Source of the DNA: Micromonospora parathelypteridis
GTDB lineage: Bacteria > Actinomycetota > Actinomycetes > Mycobacteriales > Micromonosporaceae
Direction of reading: 5' to 3'
Length of the DNA stretch: 64,000 nt
Assembly: GCF_014201145.1 (NCBI RefSeq)
Contig: NZ_JACHDP010000001.1
Coordinates: forward strand, 4,154,001-4,218,000
Positions 51,426 through 61,178 of the stretch are shown here, one piece after another. Position 1 is the stretch's first letter, and each line of letters starts with the position of its first letter. The notes below the pieces were generated by a model. The model saw only the letters and a list, made by a program, of their open reading frames with translations. It searched no databases and had not been told where the DNA came from. A program made the translations under genes and the position numbers.

Positions 51426-51593
51426 TTGTGCATACTGCCGCAGCGTTCGCCGACGGCGTAACCGGATAACGTTTGGGATGTGCGCAGGACGCGAGTTATG
51501 TCGGTTTCGGCGGGGTCGACCACCGCCACCAGTGACCATCGCGCCGATGGAGCGCTTACGATGGTTCGAGACTGTCTAGGGGAGCGTTGATCC

Positions 51594-54521
51594 GTGTCGA
51601 TTCTGGAAAAGGTCCTTAACGCGGGCGAGGGCCGCATGGTGCGCCGGCTCAAGGCCATCGCCGCCGCCGTCACCTCGATCGAGGACGACTACGTCAACCT
51701 CACCGACGAGGAACTGGCCGGCATGACCGAACAGTTCCGGGAGCGGCTCGACGACGGGGAGACCCTCGACGACCTGTTGCCGGAGGCGTTCGCCGTGGCC
51801 CGCGAGGCCGCCGCCCGGGTGCTGGGCCAGCGTCCGTACGACGTCCAGGTGATGGGTGGCGCGGCGCTGCACTTCGGCAACATCGCCGAGATGAAGACCG
51901 GTGAGGGCAAGACGCTGACCTCGGTCATGGCCGTCTACCTGAACGCGCTGTCCGGCAAGGGCGTGCACGTGATCACGGTCAACGACTACCTCGCCCAGCG
52001 CGACGCCGCCTGGATGGGCCGGGTGCACGAGTTCCTCGGGCTGACCGTCGGCGTGGTGTTGCCCAACCGGCCGGCCACCGAGCACAAGGCCGCCTACGAG
52101 TGCGACATCACCTACGGCACCAACAACGAATTCGGCTTCGACTACCTGCGCGACAACATGGCCTGGTCGAAGGACGAGTTGGTCCAGCGCGGCCACAACT
52201 TCGCCGTGGTCGACGAGGTCGACTCCATCCTGATCGACGAGGCACGTACCCCGCTGATCATCTCCGGCCCGGCCGAACACTCGGCCCGTTGGTACGGCGA
52301 GTTCGCCGGCGTGGTGGGCCGGCTCCAGCCCGGCACCGACGGCGAGGGCGACTACGAGGTCGACCACTCCAAGCGCACCATCGCGGTGACCGAGCGCGGT
52401 GTCGCCAAGGTCGAGGACCGGCTCGGCATCGACAACCTGTACGAGTCGGTGAACACCCCGCTGGTCGGCTACCTCAACAACGCCATCAAGGCCAAGGAGC
52501 TCTACAAGCGCGACAAGGACTACATCGTCAGCGACGGTGAGGTCCTGATCGTCGACGAGTTCACCGGTCGCATCCTGCACGGCCGTCGTTACAACGAGGG
52601 CATGCACCAGGCGATCGAGGCCAAGGAGGGGGTGGAGATCAAGCAGGAGAACCAGACCCTGGCCACCATCACCCTCCAGAACTACTTCCGCCTCTACGAG
52701 AAGCTGTCCGGGATGACCGGTACGGCGCAGACCGAGGCGAGCGAGTTCAACAAGGTCTACAAGGTCGGCGTCGTGACGATTCCGACCCACCGCCCGATGG
52801 TCCGCGAGGACCGGCCGGACGTCATCTACAAGACGGAGAAGGCCAAGTTCAACGCCGTCATCGAGGACATCGCCGAACGGCACCAGATGGGCCAGCCGGT
52901 GCTGGTCGGCACCGTCTCGGTGGAAAACTCCGAGATCCTCTCCCAACTGCTGCGCCGACGCGGCATCCCGCACAACGTGCTGAACGCCAAGTTCCACGCG
53001 CGGGAGGCCGAGATCGTCGCCCAGGCAGGGCGTAAGGGCGCCGTCACGGTGGCCACCAACATGGCCGGCCGAGGCACCGACATCCTGCTCGGTGGCAACG
53101 CCGAGTTCCTCGCCGCGAACGAGCTGCGCCAGCGCGGCCTCGACCCGCTGGAAAACGAGGAGGAGTACGCCAAGGCGATGGAGGAGGTCCTTCCCACGTG
53201 GAAGCAGGCCTGCGACGCCGAGGCGGACGAGGTCTCCGCCGCCGGTGGCCTCTACGTGCTGGGCACCGAGCGGCACGAGTCCCGGCGGATCGACAACCAG
53301 CTGCGTGGTCGCGCCGGCCGGCAGGGCGACCCGGGCGAGTCCCGGTTCTACCTGTCCCTGCAGGACGAGCTGATGCGGCGCTTCCGGGCCGGGGCGGTCG
53401 AAGCGGTGATGGAGCGCTTCAACATCCCGGAGGACGTGCCCATCGAGTCGAAGATGGTCACCCGGCAGATCAAGAGCGCCCAGGCCCAGATCGAGGGCCA
53501 GAACGCCGAGATCCGCAAGAACGTGCTCAAGTACGACGAGGTGCTCAACAAGCAGCGCCAGGTCGTCTACGCCGAGCGGCTCCGGGTGCTCAACGGTGAA
53601 GACCTCTCCGACCAGGTGCGCAACATGATCGACGACACCGTCGAGGCGTACGTGCGGGGCGCCACCTCCGAGGGTTACGGCGAAGACTGGGACCTGGAGC
53701 AGCTCTGGTCCAGCCTCAAGCAGCTCTACCCGGTCAGCGTGACGATCGAGGAGTTGGAGGAGGAGACCGGCGGCTCCCGGGCCGGCATGGACGCCGACTT
53801 CCTGGTCGCCCGACTCAAGGAAGACGCGAACGCCGCGTACGACCGGCGTGAGGAGCAGGTCGGCACCGAGGGGGTGCGCCAACTCGAGCGGATGGTGCTG
53901 CTCCAGGTCATCGACCGTAAGTGGCGCGAGCACCTCTACGAGATGGACTACCTCCAGGAGGGCATCAACCTTCGGGCGTACGCCCAGCGCGACCCGGTGG
54001 TGGAATACCAGCGCGAGGGCTTCGACATGTTCGCCACCATGATGGACGGCATCAAGGAGGAGACGGTCGGTTTCCTCTACAACGTCGACGTCCAGGTGAC
54101 CGAACCGGAGCCCGAGGCGGGGTCGGACGAGGTCGCGCTGCTCGACAAGCCGGTGGAGATCCGCGCCAAGGGCCTCAACCGCGCTCCGCAGCGGCAGGGC
54201 CTGCAATACTCCGCTCCCACCATCGACGGTGAGGCCAGCCCTGGCGAGGTCGCGGTGGAGCAGGCCGGGCAGCAGGCGCCGGCGCTCGGCGTGGGCCGAC
54301 CGGCCCCGGGCGCCCCGGCGGCACCGGGCCAGACCGCACCGTCCGCCCCGCAGCGGCCCGCCTCCGGGCTGCGCGGCCCGGCGGTCCCGTCGGTCGCCTC
54401 GCGGCGGCCGGCAGCGAACCAGGCGGAGGCGAGCAACGGCCCGTCCCGCAACGCGCCGTGCCCGTGTGGCTCGGGCCGCAAGTACAAGCGCTGCCACGGT
54501 GCCCCCAACGGCGGCAACTGA
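51594..54521 (+). CDS. secA: SecA, preprotein translocase ATPase
   Basis: This 975-residue motor drives proteins through SecYEG. It has Walker A at M100-K-T-G-E-G-K-T107, the DEAD-type [16 protein letters not shown], the crosslinking domain, and helicase motif 2 [13 protein letters not shown], with [26 protein letters not shown]. Residues about 840-955 form a Pro/Ala-rich linker. The C-terminal SEC-C zinc motif (C956-P-C958-x8-C967-H968) that binds SecB or ribosomes is present. The GTG at 51594 has GGGGAGCG upstream. The neighbours match the usual actinobacterial secA1 locus, so this is the housekeeping SecA. Confidence 0.97.
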   Translation: MSILEKVLNAGEGRMVRRLKAIAAAVTSIEDDYVNLTDEELAGMTEQFRERLDDGETLDDLLPEAFAVAREAAARVLGQRPYDVQVMGGAALHFGNIAEMKTGEGKTLTSVMAVYLNALSGKGVHVITVNDYLAQRDAAWMGRVHEFLGLTVGVVLPNRPATEHKAAYECDITYGTNNEFGFDYLRDNMAWSKDELVQRGHNFAVVDEVDSILIDEARTPLIISGPAEHSARWYGEFAGVVGRLQPGTDGEGDYEVDHSKRTIAVTERGVAKVEDRLGIDNLYESVNTPLVGYLNNAIKAKELYKRDKDYIVSDGEVLIVDEFTGRILHGRRYNEGMHQAIEAKEGVEIKQENQTLATITLQNYFRLYEKLSGMTGTAQTEASEFNKVYKVGVVTIPTHRPMVREDRPDVIYKTEKAKFNAVIEDIAERHQMGQPVLVGTVSVENSEILSQLLRRRGIPHNVLNAKFHAREAEIVAQAGRKGAVTVATNMAGRGTDILLGGNAEFLAANELRQRGLDPLENEEEYAKAMEEVLPTWKQACDAEADEVSAAGGLYVLGTERHESRRIDNQLRGRAGRQGDPGESRFYLSLQDELMRRFRAGAVEAVMERFNIPEDVPIESKMVTRQIKSAQAQIEGQNAEIRKNVLKYDEVLNKQRQVVYAERLRVLNGEDLSDQVRNMIDDTVEAYVRGATSEGYGEDWDLEQLWSSLKQLYPVSVTIEELEEETGGSRAGMDADFLVARLKEDANAAYDRREEQVGTEGVRQLERMVLLQVIDRKWREHLYEMDYLQEGINLRAYAQRDPVVEYQREGFDMFATMMDGIKEETVGFLYNVDVQVTEPEPEAGSDEVALLDKPVEIRAKGLNRAPQRQGLQYSAPTIDGEASPGEVAVEQAGQQAPALGVGRPAPGAPAAPGQTAPSAPQRPASGLRGPAVPSVASRRPAANQAEASNGPSRNAPCPCGSGRKYKRCHGAPNGGN

Positions 54522-54617
54522 CCAACAGCACTGACCGACGGGTCCCGGCCGACCAGGCCGGGGCCCGTCGGCGTCTCCAGCCCCCACACGCCCGCCCAGC
54601 CGGCCTGGCTGGGGGCG

Positions 54618-54992
54618 CCGCGCGTGGTTGGACCGCGCGTGGTTGGACCGCGCGTGGTTGGACCGCGCGTGGTTGGACCGCGCGTGGTTGGGCCGCGCGT
54701 GGTTGGGCCGCGCGTGGTTGGGCCGCGCGTGGTTGGGCCGCGCGTGGTTGGGCCGCGCGTGGTTGGGCCGCGCGTGGATGGGCCGCGCGTGGTTGGGCCG
54801 CGCGTGGTTGGGCCGCGCGTGGTTGGGCCGCGCGTGGTTGGGCCGCGCGTGGTTGGGCCGCGCGTGGATGGGCCGCGCGTGGTTGGGCCGCGCGTGGTTG
54901 GGCCGCGCGTGGTTGGGCCGCGCGTGGTTGGGCCGCGCGTGGTTGGGCCGCGCGTGGTTGGGCCGCGCGTGGTTGGGCCGCGCGTGGTTGGG
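54618..54992. repeat. 15-bp tandem repeat, 25 near-perfect units
   Basis: The unit CCGCGCGTGGTTGGG is repeated 25 times without gaps from 54618 to 54992. Units 1-4 end in GGA instead of GGG, and units 11 and 17 have GTGGATGGG in place of GTGGTTGGG. Decaying copies continue to about 55200 (for example a 13-bp unit at 54993 and CGCGTGGCTGGGG-like words). Because 15 is a multiple of three, all frames stay open in both strands, which creates spurious pentapeptide-repeat reading frames. No gene is supported from 54522 to 55223. Confidence 0.9.
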
Positions 54993-55223
54993 CTGCGTGG
55001 TTGGGCTGTGCGTGGTGGGGGATCGCGCGTGGCTGGGGCCCCGCTTGACTGAGGGATGCAGGCGGCCGGGGTCGCCGCGTGGCGGGGGGTCGCTCGTGGC
55101 TGGGGATTGCTCATGGCTGGAGGCCGGCTTGGCTGTGGGCCTGGGTGGCTGGGGTCGCGTTTGGCTGAGGTCGCGCGTGGCGGCGACCGCGCATAGCTCG
55201 GGGCAGTGTTGGGTCGGGTTTGG
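54993..55223. repeat. Decayed tail of the 15-bp array
   Basis: GCGTGG(T/C)TGGG-like words continue at irregular spacing (13-22 nt) through this stretch, fading towards the end of the Rv3235-like gene. This suggests an older, diverged portion of the same array. No gene or other signal is seen. Confidence 0.55.
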
Positions 55224-55814
55224 TCAGAGGACGTGTAGGGCGGTGCAGAGCCAGCGGCCCCGACGATGTTCCAGGCGGAGCGCCATCGCCCAGCTCTGAC
55301 CGCCCGCGCCGGTGAGGACGGCGGCCGCCTCCACCGCGGCCTCCCGGGGCTCGCAGACCCGCAGGCGGAGCAGCCGGACCAATGGTCGGCCAGCGCGGCG
55401 GCGCGGTGCCGCGGCCCGCCCGGACGCCCGGGCCAGCTCGGTCAGGAGGTCGCTTGCTCGGGCCGGGTCGAGCAGCGCTCGCACCTGCGCCGGCGAACGG
55501 TAGCCGTTCACCACCTCCAGGCAACTGCCGACGAACCGATGAGCGGCCCGAGTGGCTTCCGGGGCGGTCGCTGGCGGTATCGGGGTGACCGGGTGGGTGG
55601 TCGACCGGCTGGGCACCGGGCGGAGAGCGGTCCGGCGCGACGGGGGCCGGACCGGATCTGGCCGGGTCGAGGCGAACAGGTCGAGGGCGAGCTGACCGTG
55701 GGTCGGTGCTGGCCAGTACGCCTCGTCGGTCTCGTCGACGTAGGGCGGGTCGATGGGCGGGACGGGGCGCAGTCGCACGGGTGGCCGGGACGGACCGGGT
55801 CGTGCCTCGCTCAT
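55224..55814 (-). CDS. Rv3235-like conserved protein
   Basis: This 196-residue protein resembles the actinobacterial Rv3235-type family found by secA. The N-terminal ~95 residues are Pro/Arg-rich and disordered; the conserved part is at the C-terminal end: RAAHRFVGSCLEVVNGYRSPAQVRALL, LVRLLRLRVCEPREAAVEAAAVL and WAMALRLEHRRGRWLCTALHVL. That core looks like a small alpha-beta domain, and the family is predicted to be cytosolic with no known function. The ATG at 55814 has GGGGG four bases upstream. It converges on secA across the tandem repeat array. Confidence 0.8.
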   Translation of the reverse strand: MSEARPGPSRPPVRLRPVPPIDPPYVDETDEAYWPAPTHGQLALDLFASTRPDPVRPPSRRTALRPVPSRSTTHPVTPIPPATAPEATRAAHRFVGSCLEVVNGYRSPAQVRALLDPARASDLLTELARASGRAAAPRRRAGRPLVRLLRLRVCEPREAAVEAAAVLTGAGGQSWAMALRLEHRRGRWLCTALHVL

Positions 55815-55927
55815 CGTGCCCCCTTTGATCTTGTGTTTACCTTCGTTTGCCTCCGACTGCCTTGATTCTGGGCGACAAAGCGGCCCCGGTCAATGGCTCA
55901 ACGGCAGAACGCACCCCTTGCGCAGCG

Positions 55928-56004
55928 TGATCCACTCCGTTTCGCCGATGTGGCGGTATCCAGGCCGCAGCGATACCCCAACTTCGGCGATATGGAGTGG
56001 ATCA
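55928..56004. repeat. Intergenic palindromic repeat, family A copy 4
   Basis: 77-bp imperfect inverted repeat with left arm TGATCCACTCCGTTTCGCCG and right arm starting GATACCCCAACTTCGGCGAT and ending GAGTGGATCA. It lies in the gene-free stretch 55815-56210, and its right end is also the first unit of the 32-bp tandem array that follows. Confidence 0.8.
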
Positions 56005-56189
56005 AGCAGCACGGTGCGGCGATGCGAAGTGGATCAAGCGCGAAGGTGCGGTTACGCGGAGTGGATCAGGCGGGAGGGTGCGGCGACAGCAAGTGGATCG
56101 CGCGGGAGGGTGGGGCAACAGTGAGTGGATCAAGCGGCAGGGTGCGGCGACGGCGAAGTGGATCACGCGGAGAGCTCGCTGGGCTGAGC
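55997..56189. repeat. 32-bp tandem direct repeats growing out of palindrome A4
   Basis: GTGGATC recurs at 55997, 56029, 56061, 56093, 56125 and 56158, a period of 32, 32, 32, 32 and 33 bp. Each unit reads GTGGATCAAGCGNGAGGGTG followed by GCGGCGACNGCGA with a few changes. The sixth unit is cut short after about 16 bp. There are no spacers, so this is not a CRISPR array. Confidence 0.8.
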
Positions 56190-56210
56190 TGGCTGAGAGG
56201 GGCGCCGTGT

Positions 56211-56438
56211 CTACTCTGGGTCGCGGTCGATCAGCGGATTGCTCTGCACCCAGTCTGCGGTTTCGTCGTACTTGCGCGCTATGTAATCCTCCAGGCGCGC
56301 GCGCTCGACGCGCCACTGGCCGCGTCCACCGATCTTGATCGCCGGCAGTTCACCGCTGCGCACCATGTGGTAGACCTGCGAATCCGACACGTTCAGCTCG
56401 GCGGCGACGTCGGAGAGCAGCAGGAACCTCGGCTCCAC
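56211..56438 (-). CDS. Excisionase-type helix-turn-helix protein
   Basis: This 75-residue protein is a winged-helix DNA-binding domain of the excisionase/MerR-like (HTH_17) type: [53 protein letters not shown]. The GTG at 56438 has GGGAG five bases upstream; the frame extends to 56558 but with low-complexity residues. It is not next to an integrase, and the same gene lies by secA in many actinobacteria, so it is probably a chromosomal regulator and not part of an element. The target is unknown. Confidence 0.88.
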   Translation of the reverse strand: MEPRFLLLSDVAAELNVSDSQVYHMVRSGELPAIKIGGRGQWRVERARLEDYIARKYDETADWVQSNPLIDRDPE

Positions 56439-56653
56439 AGGAACTCCCGGTGTTGGGGTCGTTTGGCTCAGTTTGCCATCGACAGCCCCGGCCGCCCAGC
56501 GTCCGACCCGGCCGGCGGCCTGCCGACCTCCCGAGACACACCGGTCGGGAACTTCCACCGGCCGGAGCCGGGGTGTATGACGGTCACGGCGTGCGGCATG
56601 ATCTGCGCCCGTGCCGGCGGACGCCGGTGGAGGACGAGGCGGGGAGACGACCG

Positions 56654-57163
56654 GTGACCGACGAGCTTGTCCGGGTGTATGTGCCGGCGACCGTACCGAT
56701 GCTGGCCCGGCTGCGTGAGGACGGGCTGACCGCTGACCAGGCGCACGCGGTGACCCCGGCGCTGCGCGAGTGGTACGCCGAGGGCGACGAGGAGGAGCTG
56801 GAGTACGTCGCGTTCACCCGGGCCGCCCAGGACGCGCTGAACCTGCTCCGGGCCGACCCGACCGCTCCCCGCCGCCGCGTCGTCGTCTCGGCCGACCTGC
56901 CGGCGAGCGTGCTCGGGCGGGGTGACGGTGAGCTGGGTTCCAGCACGGTGACGTTGGCCGACGCCGTGCCGGTTGGTGCCGTCGCGGCGATCCACGTGGA
57001 CGGCGCGGACGCGGTCGAGGAGGTCGCCGCGGCGGCCGAAGTGGTGGCCGAGGCGGCCGCTGGCGACCCCGACGCCCAGTTCACCGTCGATGGCGCCGAG
57101 GACCACGAGCTGGAGTGGTACGACGTGACGGAGCTGGACCTGCTGCTACGCGCAGCCAGCTAA
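56654..57163 (+). CDS. DUF6912-like conserved protein
   Basis: This 169-residue acidic protein resembles the actinobacterial DUF6912 family: it starts [19 protein letters not shown] and has [31 protein letters not shown] and a C-terminal [14 protein letters not shown]. The middle (about 85-135) alternates strands ([30 protein letters not shown]), consistent with a ferredoxin-like or similar alpha-beta fold. No function is known. The GTG at 56654 follows GGGGAG by seven bases. Confidence 0.75.
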   Translation: MTDELVRVYVPATVPMLARLREDGLTADQAHAVTPALREWYAEGDEEELEYVAFTRAAQDALNLLRADPTAPRRRVVVSADLPASVLGRGDGELGSSTVTLADAVPVGAVAAIHVDGADAVEEVAAAAEVVAEAAAGDPDAQFTVDGAEDHELEWYDVTELDLLLRAAS

Positions 57164-57259
57164 GCCGCAACGCCGCTAACACCGCGCGCCGCAACGCCAC
57201 AGGGCCGACAGCCTGCGCCAGGGCGCGAACGCCGGCCGGCAAGCAACCCCGTCCCGCCG

Positions 57260-58363
57260 TCAGCGGGCCGGGTCCGCCTTGGCCGGGTCCGGGTCGAACG
57301 CCTCGGCCGGGTCGAACGTCTCGGCCGGGTCGGGCTCGTCGTCCTCGGGGTCGACCCGGTCCGTGACGGTGTCCGAGCCGCCGGTCGGTTCGTCGTCGGT
57401 GTGGGCTGCCGGGCCGAGCGTGCGGCCGAACGCGATCAGCGCGGTCAGCGCCCCCACGAAGAGCACCCAGATGCCGTTGTCCACCCGCGAGCTGCCCAGC
57501 GAGGTCTGCGCCACGGCGTCCGCTTCGCTGAGTGCGCTGGCCAGATCGAGCAGCGACCGGCCACCGATCCGGATGATCACCTCGGCGAGCAGGAGGAGCA
57601 GCCCGGGCCCAGCGCCGGCGAGCAGGTACGCCGGCCAGCGCAGCGCCGGGATCTCGGGATCACGGCGGACGGCCCGGCGTCGTGCCCAGGTCAGGTAGCC
57701 GAAGGCGAGCAGCCCGGCCAGCAGCCCGGCGACGAGCGATTCGGTGCGGGACACCCACTTGGCCGCGTTGATCAACGACTCCTGGCTGTCGCCGGCACCG
57801 AAGAGGTTGAACAGCGGGTCCCGGGCGCGGCTGAACGCGACCACGAAGAGCAGGGTGCCCAGCGCCGCGGTCACCACCGCACCGACGGCCGGGGCGGTCC
57901 GCGCGCCGGCCACCGCGCCACCGATGATCGCCGCGGCGGCCGTGGTGCCGGCGATCACATTGGTGGTCGAGGTGTCGAAGTAGGTGAGGTTGATGGCCAG
58001 CGCGGCAGCCAACCCGACGAGCATTCCGCCGCCGATCGCCCCGGCGAAGCGCAGGGTGGCCCAGTCGCCGTACCGGCGGGCCAGCAGGTTGCCAACGGCC
58101 AGCGCGACGGCCGCCCCACACACCAGCGCGGCCGAGATGACGCCGGGCAGGGCGAACGCGGAGAGACTGATCGCGGTGACCCCGGCCGCCGCCGAGGTGA
58201 TGGCCTCCCGGGTGGACCAGAGCATGGCGGTCAGCCACCCGAGCGCCAGCAGCGCGAGCACCGCCGCGCCGGGCGCGGGCAGCGGCCGGCTGTTGGGGCT
58301 GGCCGTGTCGGCCGCCGGCTCGTGCGACTCCGCGGCCGGGACGCGGCCGGGCTGCTTGGTCAT
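57260..58363 (-). CDS. Multi-pass membrane protein of unknown function
   Basis: This 367-residue protein has about eight to nine hydrophobic helices, for example AAVLALLALGWLTAMLWS, GVISAALVCGAAVALAVGNLL, GGGMLVGLAAALAINLTYF, NVIAGTTAAAAIIGGAVAGA and GLLLLLAEVIIRI, ending in an acidic tail with repeated DPAEAFDPDPAK-type units. No signal or enzymatic motif is recognised. The ATG at 58363 is preceded by AAGGGG; the frame runs on upstream to 58711 but without coding character. It is divergent from pruA. It may be a conserved actinobacterial membrane protein with no known role. Confidence 0.8.
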   Translation of the reverse strand: MTKQPGRVPAAESHEPAADTASPNSRPLPAPGAAVLALLALGWLTAMLWSTREAITSAAAGVTAISLSAFALPGVISAALVCGAAVALAVGNLLARRYGDWATLRFAGAIGGGMLVGLAAALAINLTYFDTSTTNVIAGTTAAAAIIGGAVAGARTAPAVGAVVTAALGTLLFVVAFSRARDPLFNLFGAGDSQESLINAAKWVSRTESLVAGLLAGLLAFGYLTWARRRAVRRDPEIPALRWPAYLLAGAGPGLLLLLAEVIIRIGGRSLLDLASALSEADAVAQTSLGSSRVDNGIWVLFVGALTALIAFGRTLGPAAHTDDEPTGGSDTVTDRVDPEDDEPDPAETFDPAEAFDPDPAKADPAR

Positions 58364-58737
58364 CGTCTCCCCTTCGAGGCGGCAGGTCACCGACCATTCA
58401 GGGTACGCGGGCCCGCTGGGCTCTCCGCCGCCCCGGGACGGACGGAAGGGGTACGGCCCTGCCCCTCGGTGGCCGATGGGAAATGCCGCTGCGGGGCGGT
58501 GCGGCTGCCCGGAGCACGGACGGGTCACCGGATCGAGCCCAGTCGGTAAGGGGAGGAGGGGTGGGCCGGTCCTTGGCGGAAGGCGGTGGCCGAGGTGGGG
58601 CCTGCAGCCCTGCATGGGACAATTACGGGAGGTCCCGCCGCTGCTCGGCCCTCCGGTGCGGCGTCCGGTGTCCGGCCGTCCGGTCGGTGCCCGCGGGTCC
58701 GGTTTCGCCACTGCTGTCGAGATCGCCAGGAGCCCTG
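58364..58737. other. Divergent intergenic region, no gene seen
   Basis: These 374 bases separate the membrane-protein and pruA starts. They contain several G-rich and C-rich runs and a GGTAAGGGGAGGAGG stretch at about 58545, but no promoter, palindrome or short gene I would defend. Confidence 0.4.
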
Positions 58738-60366
58738 ATGGATGCCGTCTTCTCCGTTCCCGAGCCGCGCAACGAGCCGGTTCGCAACTACGAGCCGGGC
58801 AGCCCCGACCGGGACCGGCTCCAGCGGCGGCTGACCGAGCTCGCCGCCGAGCGCATCGACCTGCCGATGACCATCGGCGGTGAGCAGCGGATGGCCGCCG
58901 GTGACCCGATCAATGTGGTGCAGCCGCACCGGCACGCGCACGTGCTGGGTGTGACCGCGCACGCCACCCACGAGGACGCCCACGCCGCGATCAAGGCCGC
59001 CAAGGACGCCGCTCCGATGTGGCGGGCGCTGCCCTTCGAGGAGCGCGCCGCGATCTTCCTGCGCGCCGCCGAGCTGCTCGCCGGTCCCTGGCGCGACACC
59101 CTCAACGCCGCCACCATGCTGGGTCAGTCGAAGACCGCGATCCAGGCGGAGATCGACGCGGCGTGCGAGTTCATCGACTTCCTCCGGTTCAACGTGCACT
59201 TCGCCCGCCGCCTGCTCGAGGAGCAGCCGGCGTCCTCGCCGGGCGTCTGGAACCGCTTCGACCACCGCCCGCTGGAGGGCTTCGTCTACGCGGTCACCCC
59301 GTTCAACTTCACCGCTATCGCCGGCAACCTGCCGTCGGCGCCGGCCCTGCTGGGCAACACGGTGATCTGGAAGCCGGGCCCGACCCAGCAGTTCGCCGCG
59401 CACTTCACCATGCGGCTGTTCGAGGCCGCCGGCCTGCCGCCCGGCGTGATCAACATGGTCACCGGCCGGGGCGAGGAGGTCTCCGACGTCGTGCTGGCCG
59501 ACCCGGACCTGGCCGGCATCCACTTCACCGGTTCGACCAAGGTCTTCCAGCAGTTGTGGCGGACCGTCGGCGACAACATCGCCCGCTACCGGGGCTACCC
59601 GCGCCTGGTCGGCGAGACCGGCGGCAAGGACTTCGTGGTCGCGCACACCAGCGCCGACGTGGACGCCCTGCACACCGCGCTGATCCGTGGCGCCTACGAG
59701 TACCAGGGCCAGAAGTGTTCGGCGGCCTCACGGGCGTACGTGCCGCGCTCGATCTGGGAGGGTGGGCTGCGCGACCGGCTGGCCGCCACCACCGACTCGC
59801 TGACCTACGGCGACGTGGCCGACTTCAGCAACTTCGGCGGCGCGGTGATCGACGACAAGGCGTTCGCCCGGCACACCGCGGCGCTGGAGTTGATCGCCGG
59901 TGACGACAGCTGCCGGGTGCTCGCCGGTGGCACCGCCGACGACTCGGTCGGCTACTTCGTCCGGCCGACGCTCTTCGAGTGCGACGACGCCGCCCACGAG
60001 ACCTTCACCACCGAGTACTTCGGGCCGATCCTGGGCGTGCACGTGTTCGACGACGCCCGCTTCGACGAGGTGGTCGCGCAGGCCGAGTCGATCGCCCCGT
60101 ACGCGCTGACCGGGTCGGTGTTCGCCACCGACCGCCGGGTGGTCGAGGCGGTCGGCGAGCGCATGCGGTACGCGGCCGGCAACTTCTACATCAACGACAA
60201 GCCGACCGGCGCGGTGGTCGGGCAGCAGCCGTTCGGTGGCGCCCGAGCCAGTGGCACCAACGACAAGGCCGGCTCCTGGCTCAACCTGGTCCGCTGGGTG
60301 TCGCCGCGCACGATCAAGGAGACCTTCGTGCCGCCGACCGACCACACGTACCCCCACATGGGCTGA
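58738..60366 (+). CDS. pruA: L-glutamate gamma-semialdehyde dehydrogenase (1-pyrroline-5-carboxylate dehydrogenase)
   Basis: This 542-residue NAD-dependent enzyme oxidises the semialdehyde formed from proline to glutamate. It is the stand-alone form (not the PutA fusion). Catalytic Cys327 lies in GQKCSAASR and the general-base Glu293 in LVGETGGKDFVV; GYPRLVGETGGKD and EYQGQKCSA are family signatures, as are TPFNFTAI and the C-terminal QQPFGGARASGTNDKAG. The ATG at 58738 has AGGAG six bases upstream. No proline dehydrogenase gene is adjacent; it may be elsewhere in the genome. Confidence 0.96.
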   Translation: MDAVFSVPEPRNEPVRNYEPGSPDRDRLQRRLTELAAERIDLPMTIGGEQRMAAGDPINVVQPHRHAHVLGVTAHATHEDAHAAIKAAKDAAPMWRALPFEERAAIFLRAAELLAGPWRDTLNAATMLGQSKTAIQAEIDAACEFIDFLRFNVHFARRLLEEQPASSPGVWNRFDHRPLEGFVYAVTPFNFTAIAGNLPSAPALLGNTVIWKPGPTQQFAAHFTMRLFEAAGLPPGVINMVTGRGEEVSDVVLADPDLAGIHFTGSTKVFQQLWRTVGDNIARYRGYPRLVGETGGKDFVVAHTSADVDALHTALIRGAYEYQGQKCSAASRAYVPRSIWEGGLRDRLAATTDSLTYGDVADFSNFGGAVIDDKAFARHTAALELIAGDDSCRVLAGGTADDSVGYFVRPTLFECDDAAHETFTTEYFGPILGVHVFDDARFDEVVAQAESIAPYALTGSVFATDRRVVEAVGERMRYAAGNFYINDKPTGAVVGQQPFGGARASGTNDKAGSWLNLVRWVSPRTIKETFVPPTDHTYPHMG

Positions 60367-60541
60367 CCTTCGACGACCCGCCGGCGGCGCACGTGGCGCC
60401 GCCGGCGGTCGGCCGAATGGCGTAACCCATCGATAGTCCTCAACGGACAGTCTGCCGCCGACAGTGCACTTAGGAAGTCCTGTCGGGTGGCAAACTGGCA
60501 AATCCTGGACGCCGCGTGCGCAAAGTGGCAGCGTAGTGGGC

Positions 60542-61057
60542 ATGGCGGATTCCGGAGTCAACCCTACGGCGGCGGCCCTGCTTGGGCTCCTCCATGAGGG
60601 CCCGATGACAGGCGGCCAGTTGATGGCCGCCGCTGAGCGCCGTCTGGCGCCGTACTGGTCGATGACCCGCAGTCAGGTCTACCGCGAGTTGCCGGTGCTG
60701 GCCGAACGGGGTTTCGTGCGGCTCGGTAAGCCGGGGCCGCGGATGAGCCAGCCGTACGCACTCACCGCCAGCGGGAAGAGGACCTTCTCCCGCTGGCTGG
60801 CCGAGAACCCGGGGCGGGACACCATCCGCAACCCGATAGCGCTCCGGATGGCGTTCGGCAACCTGCACTCCGCCAGCCAGCTGAAGGGCCTGTACGCCTC
60901 GGCCAACGAATACCACACCGAGGCCCTCGCCCAGGTTCGGGAGCAGGTGAAAAACGCCAAACGTGACGGGGAGACGTACGACGCCAGCGCGCTGGAGTTC
61001 GCCGTCGCCTACCACCGTGCGGCCCTGTCGTGGTTGAAGACCGCCCCCGTCGGGTGA
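60542..61057 (+). CDS. PadR-family transcriptional regulator
   Basis: This 171-residue protein has the PadR winged helix ([51 protein letters not shown]) and a C-terminal helical dimerisation domain from about residue 85 ([18 protein letters not shown]). PadR proteins usually repress a neighbouring or own promoter. TGGCAAA is repeated at 60487 and 60496 and a related GTGGCAGCG lies just before the start, and these may be operator parts. The ATG at 60542 gives the standard length. The nearest candidate target is its own gene. Confidence 0.9.
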   Translation: MADSGVNPTAAALLGLLHEGPMTGGQLMAAAERRLAPYWSMTRSQVYRELPVLAERGFVRLGKPGPRMSQPYALTASGKRTFSRWLAENPGRDTIRNPIALRMAFGNLHSASQLKGLYASANEYHTEALAQVREQVKNAKRDGETYDASALEFAVAYHRAALSWLKTAPVG

Positions 61058-61164
61058 CGACCGGCGGGTTCGCGCACACGGAACGAGCTGCTCGGCCCAC
61101 GTTGGCGCAGCGTCAATTTGGCGTCGGCCTGCGGGGCTCGCAAGCTCGCTCCTCGCCCGCGCAG

Positions 61165-61178
61165 TACGCTTATCTGTC
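61165..61178 (+). promoter_or_regulatory. -10 element for prfB, near-leaderless
   Basis: TACGCT at 61165-61170 is followed by eight bases and the GTG at 61179. Transcription would begin within one or two bases of the start codon, with no ribosome binding site. Confidence 0.5.

Noticed and set aside
51458..51470. GTAAC-CGG-ATAAC as an MtrA site in the secA upstream region
   Set aside because: The direct repeat is real but I am not certain enough of the MtrA consensus, and a single near-match is weak evidence.
51576..54587. Antisense reading frame of about 1000 codons over secA
   Set aside because: Shadow of secA; the plus strand has all SecA motifs and a start signal.
54077..55299. Long reading frames across the 15-bp repeats on both strands (pentapeptide repeats such as TTRGP, AARGW, VVGPR and DRAWL)
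   Set aside because: The unit length is a multiple of three and lacks stop codons in any frame, so open frames are automatic. There is no ribosome binding site or conserved region, and several overlap the secA end.
55997..56189. CRISPR array
   Set aside because: The repeats are directly adjacent with no unique spacers and the units vary; no cas genes are present.
56211..56438. Excisionase of an integrated element
   Set aside because: No integrase, att-like repeats or tRNA gene nearby, and the gene belongs to the conserved secA neighbourhood.
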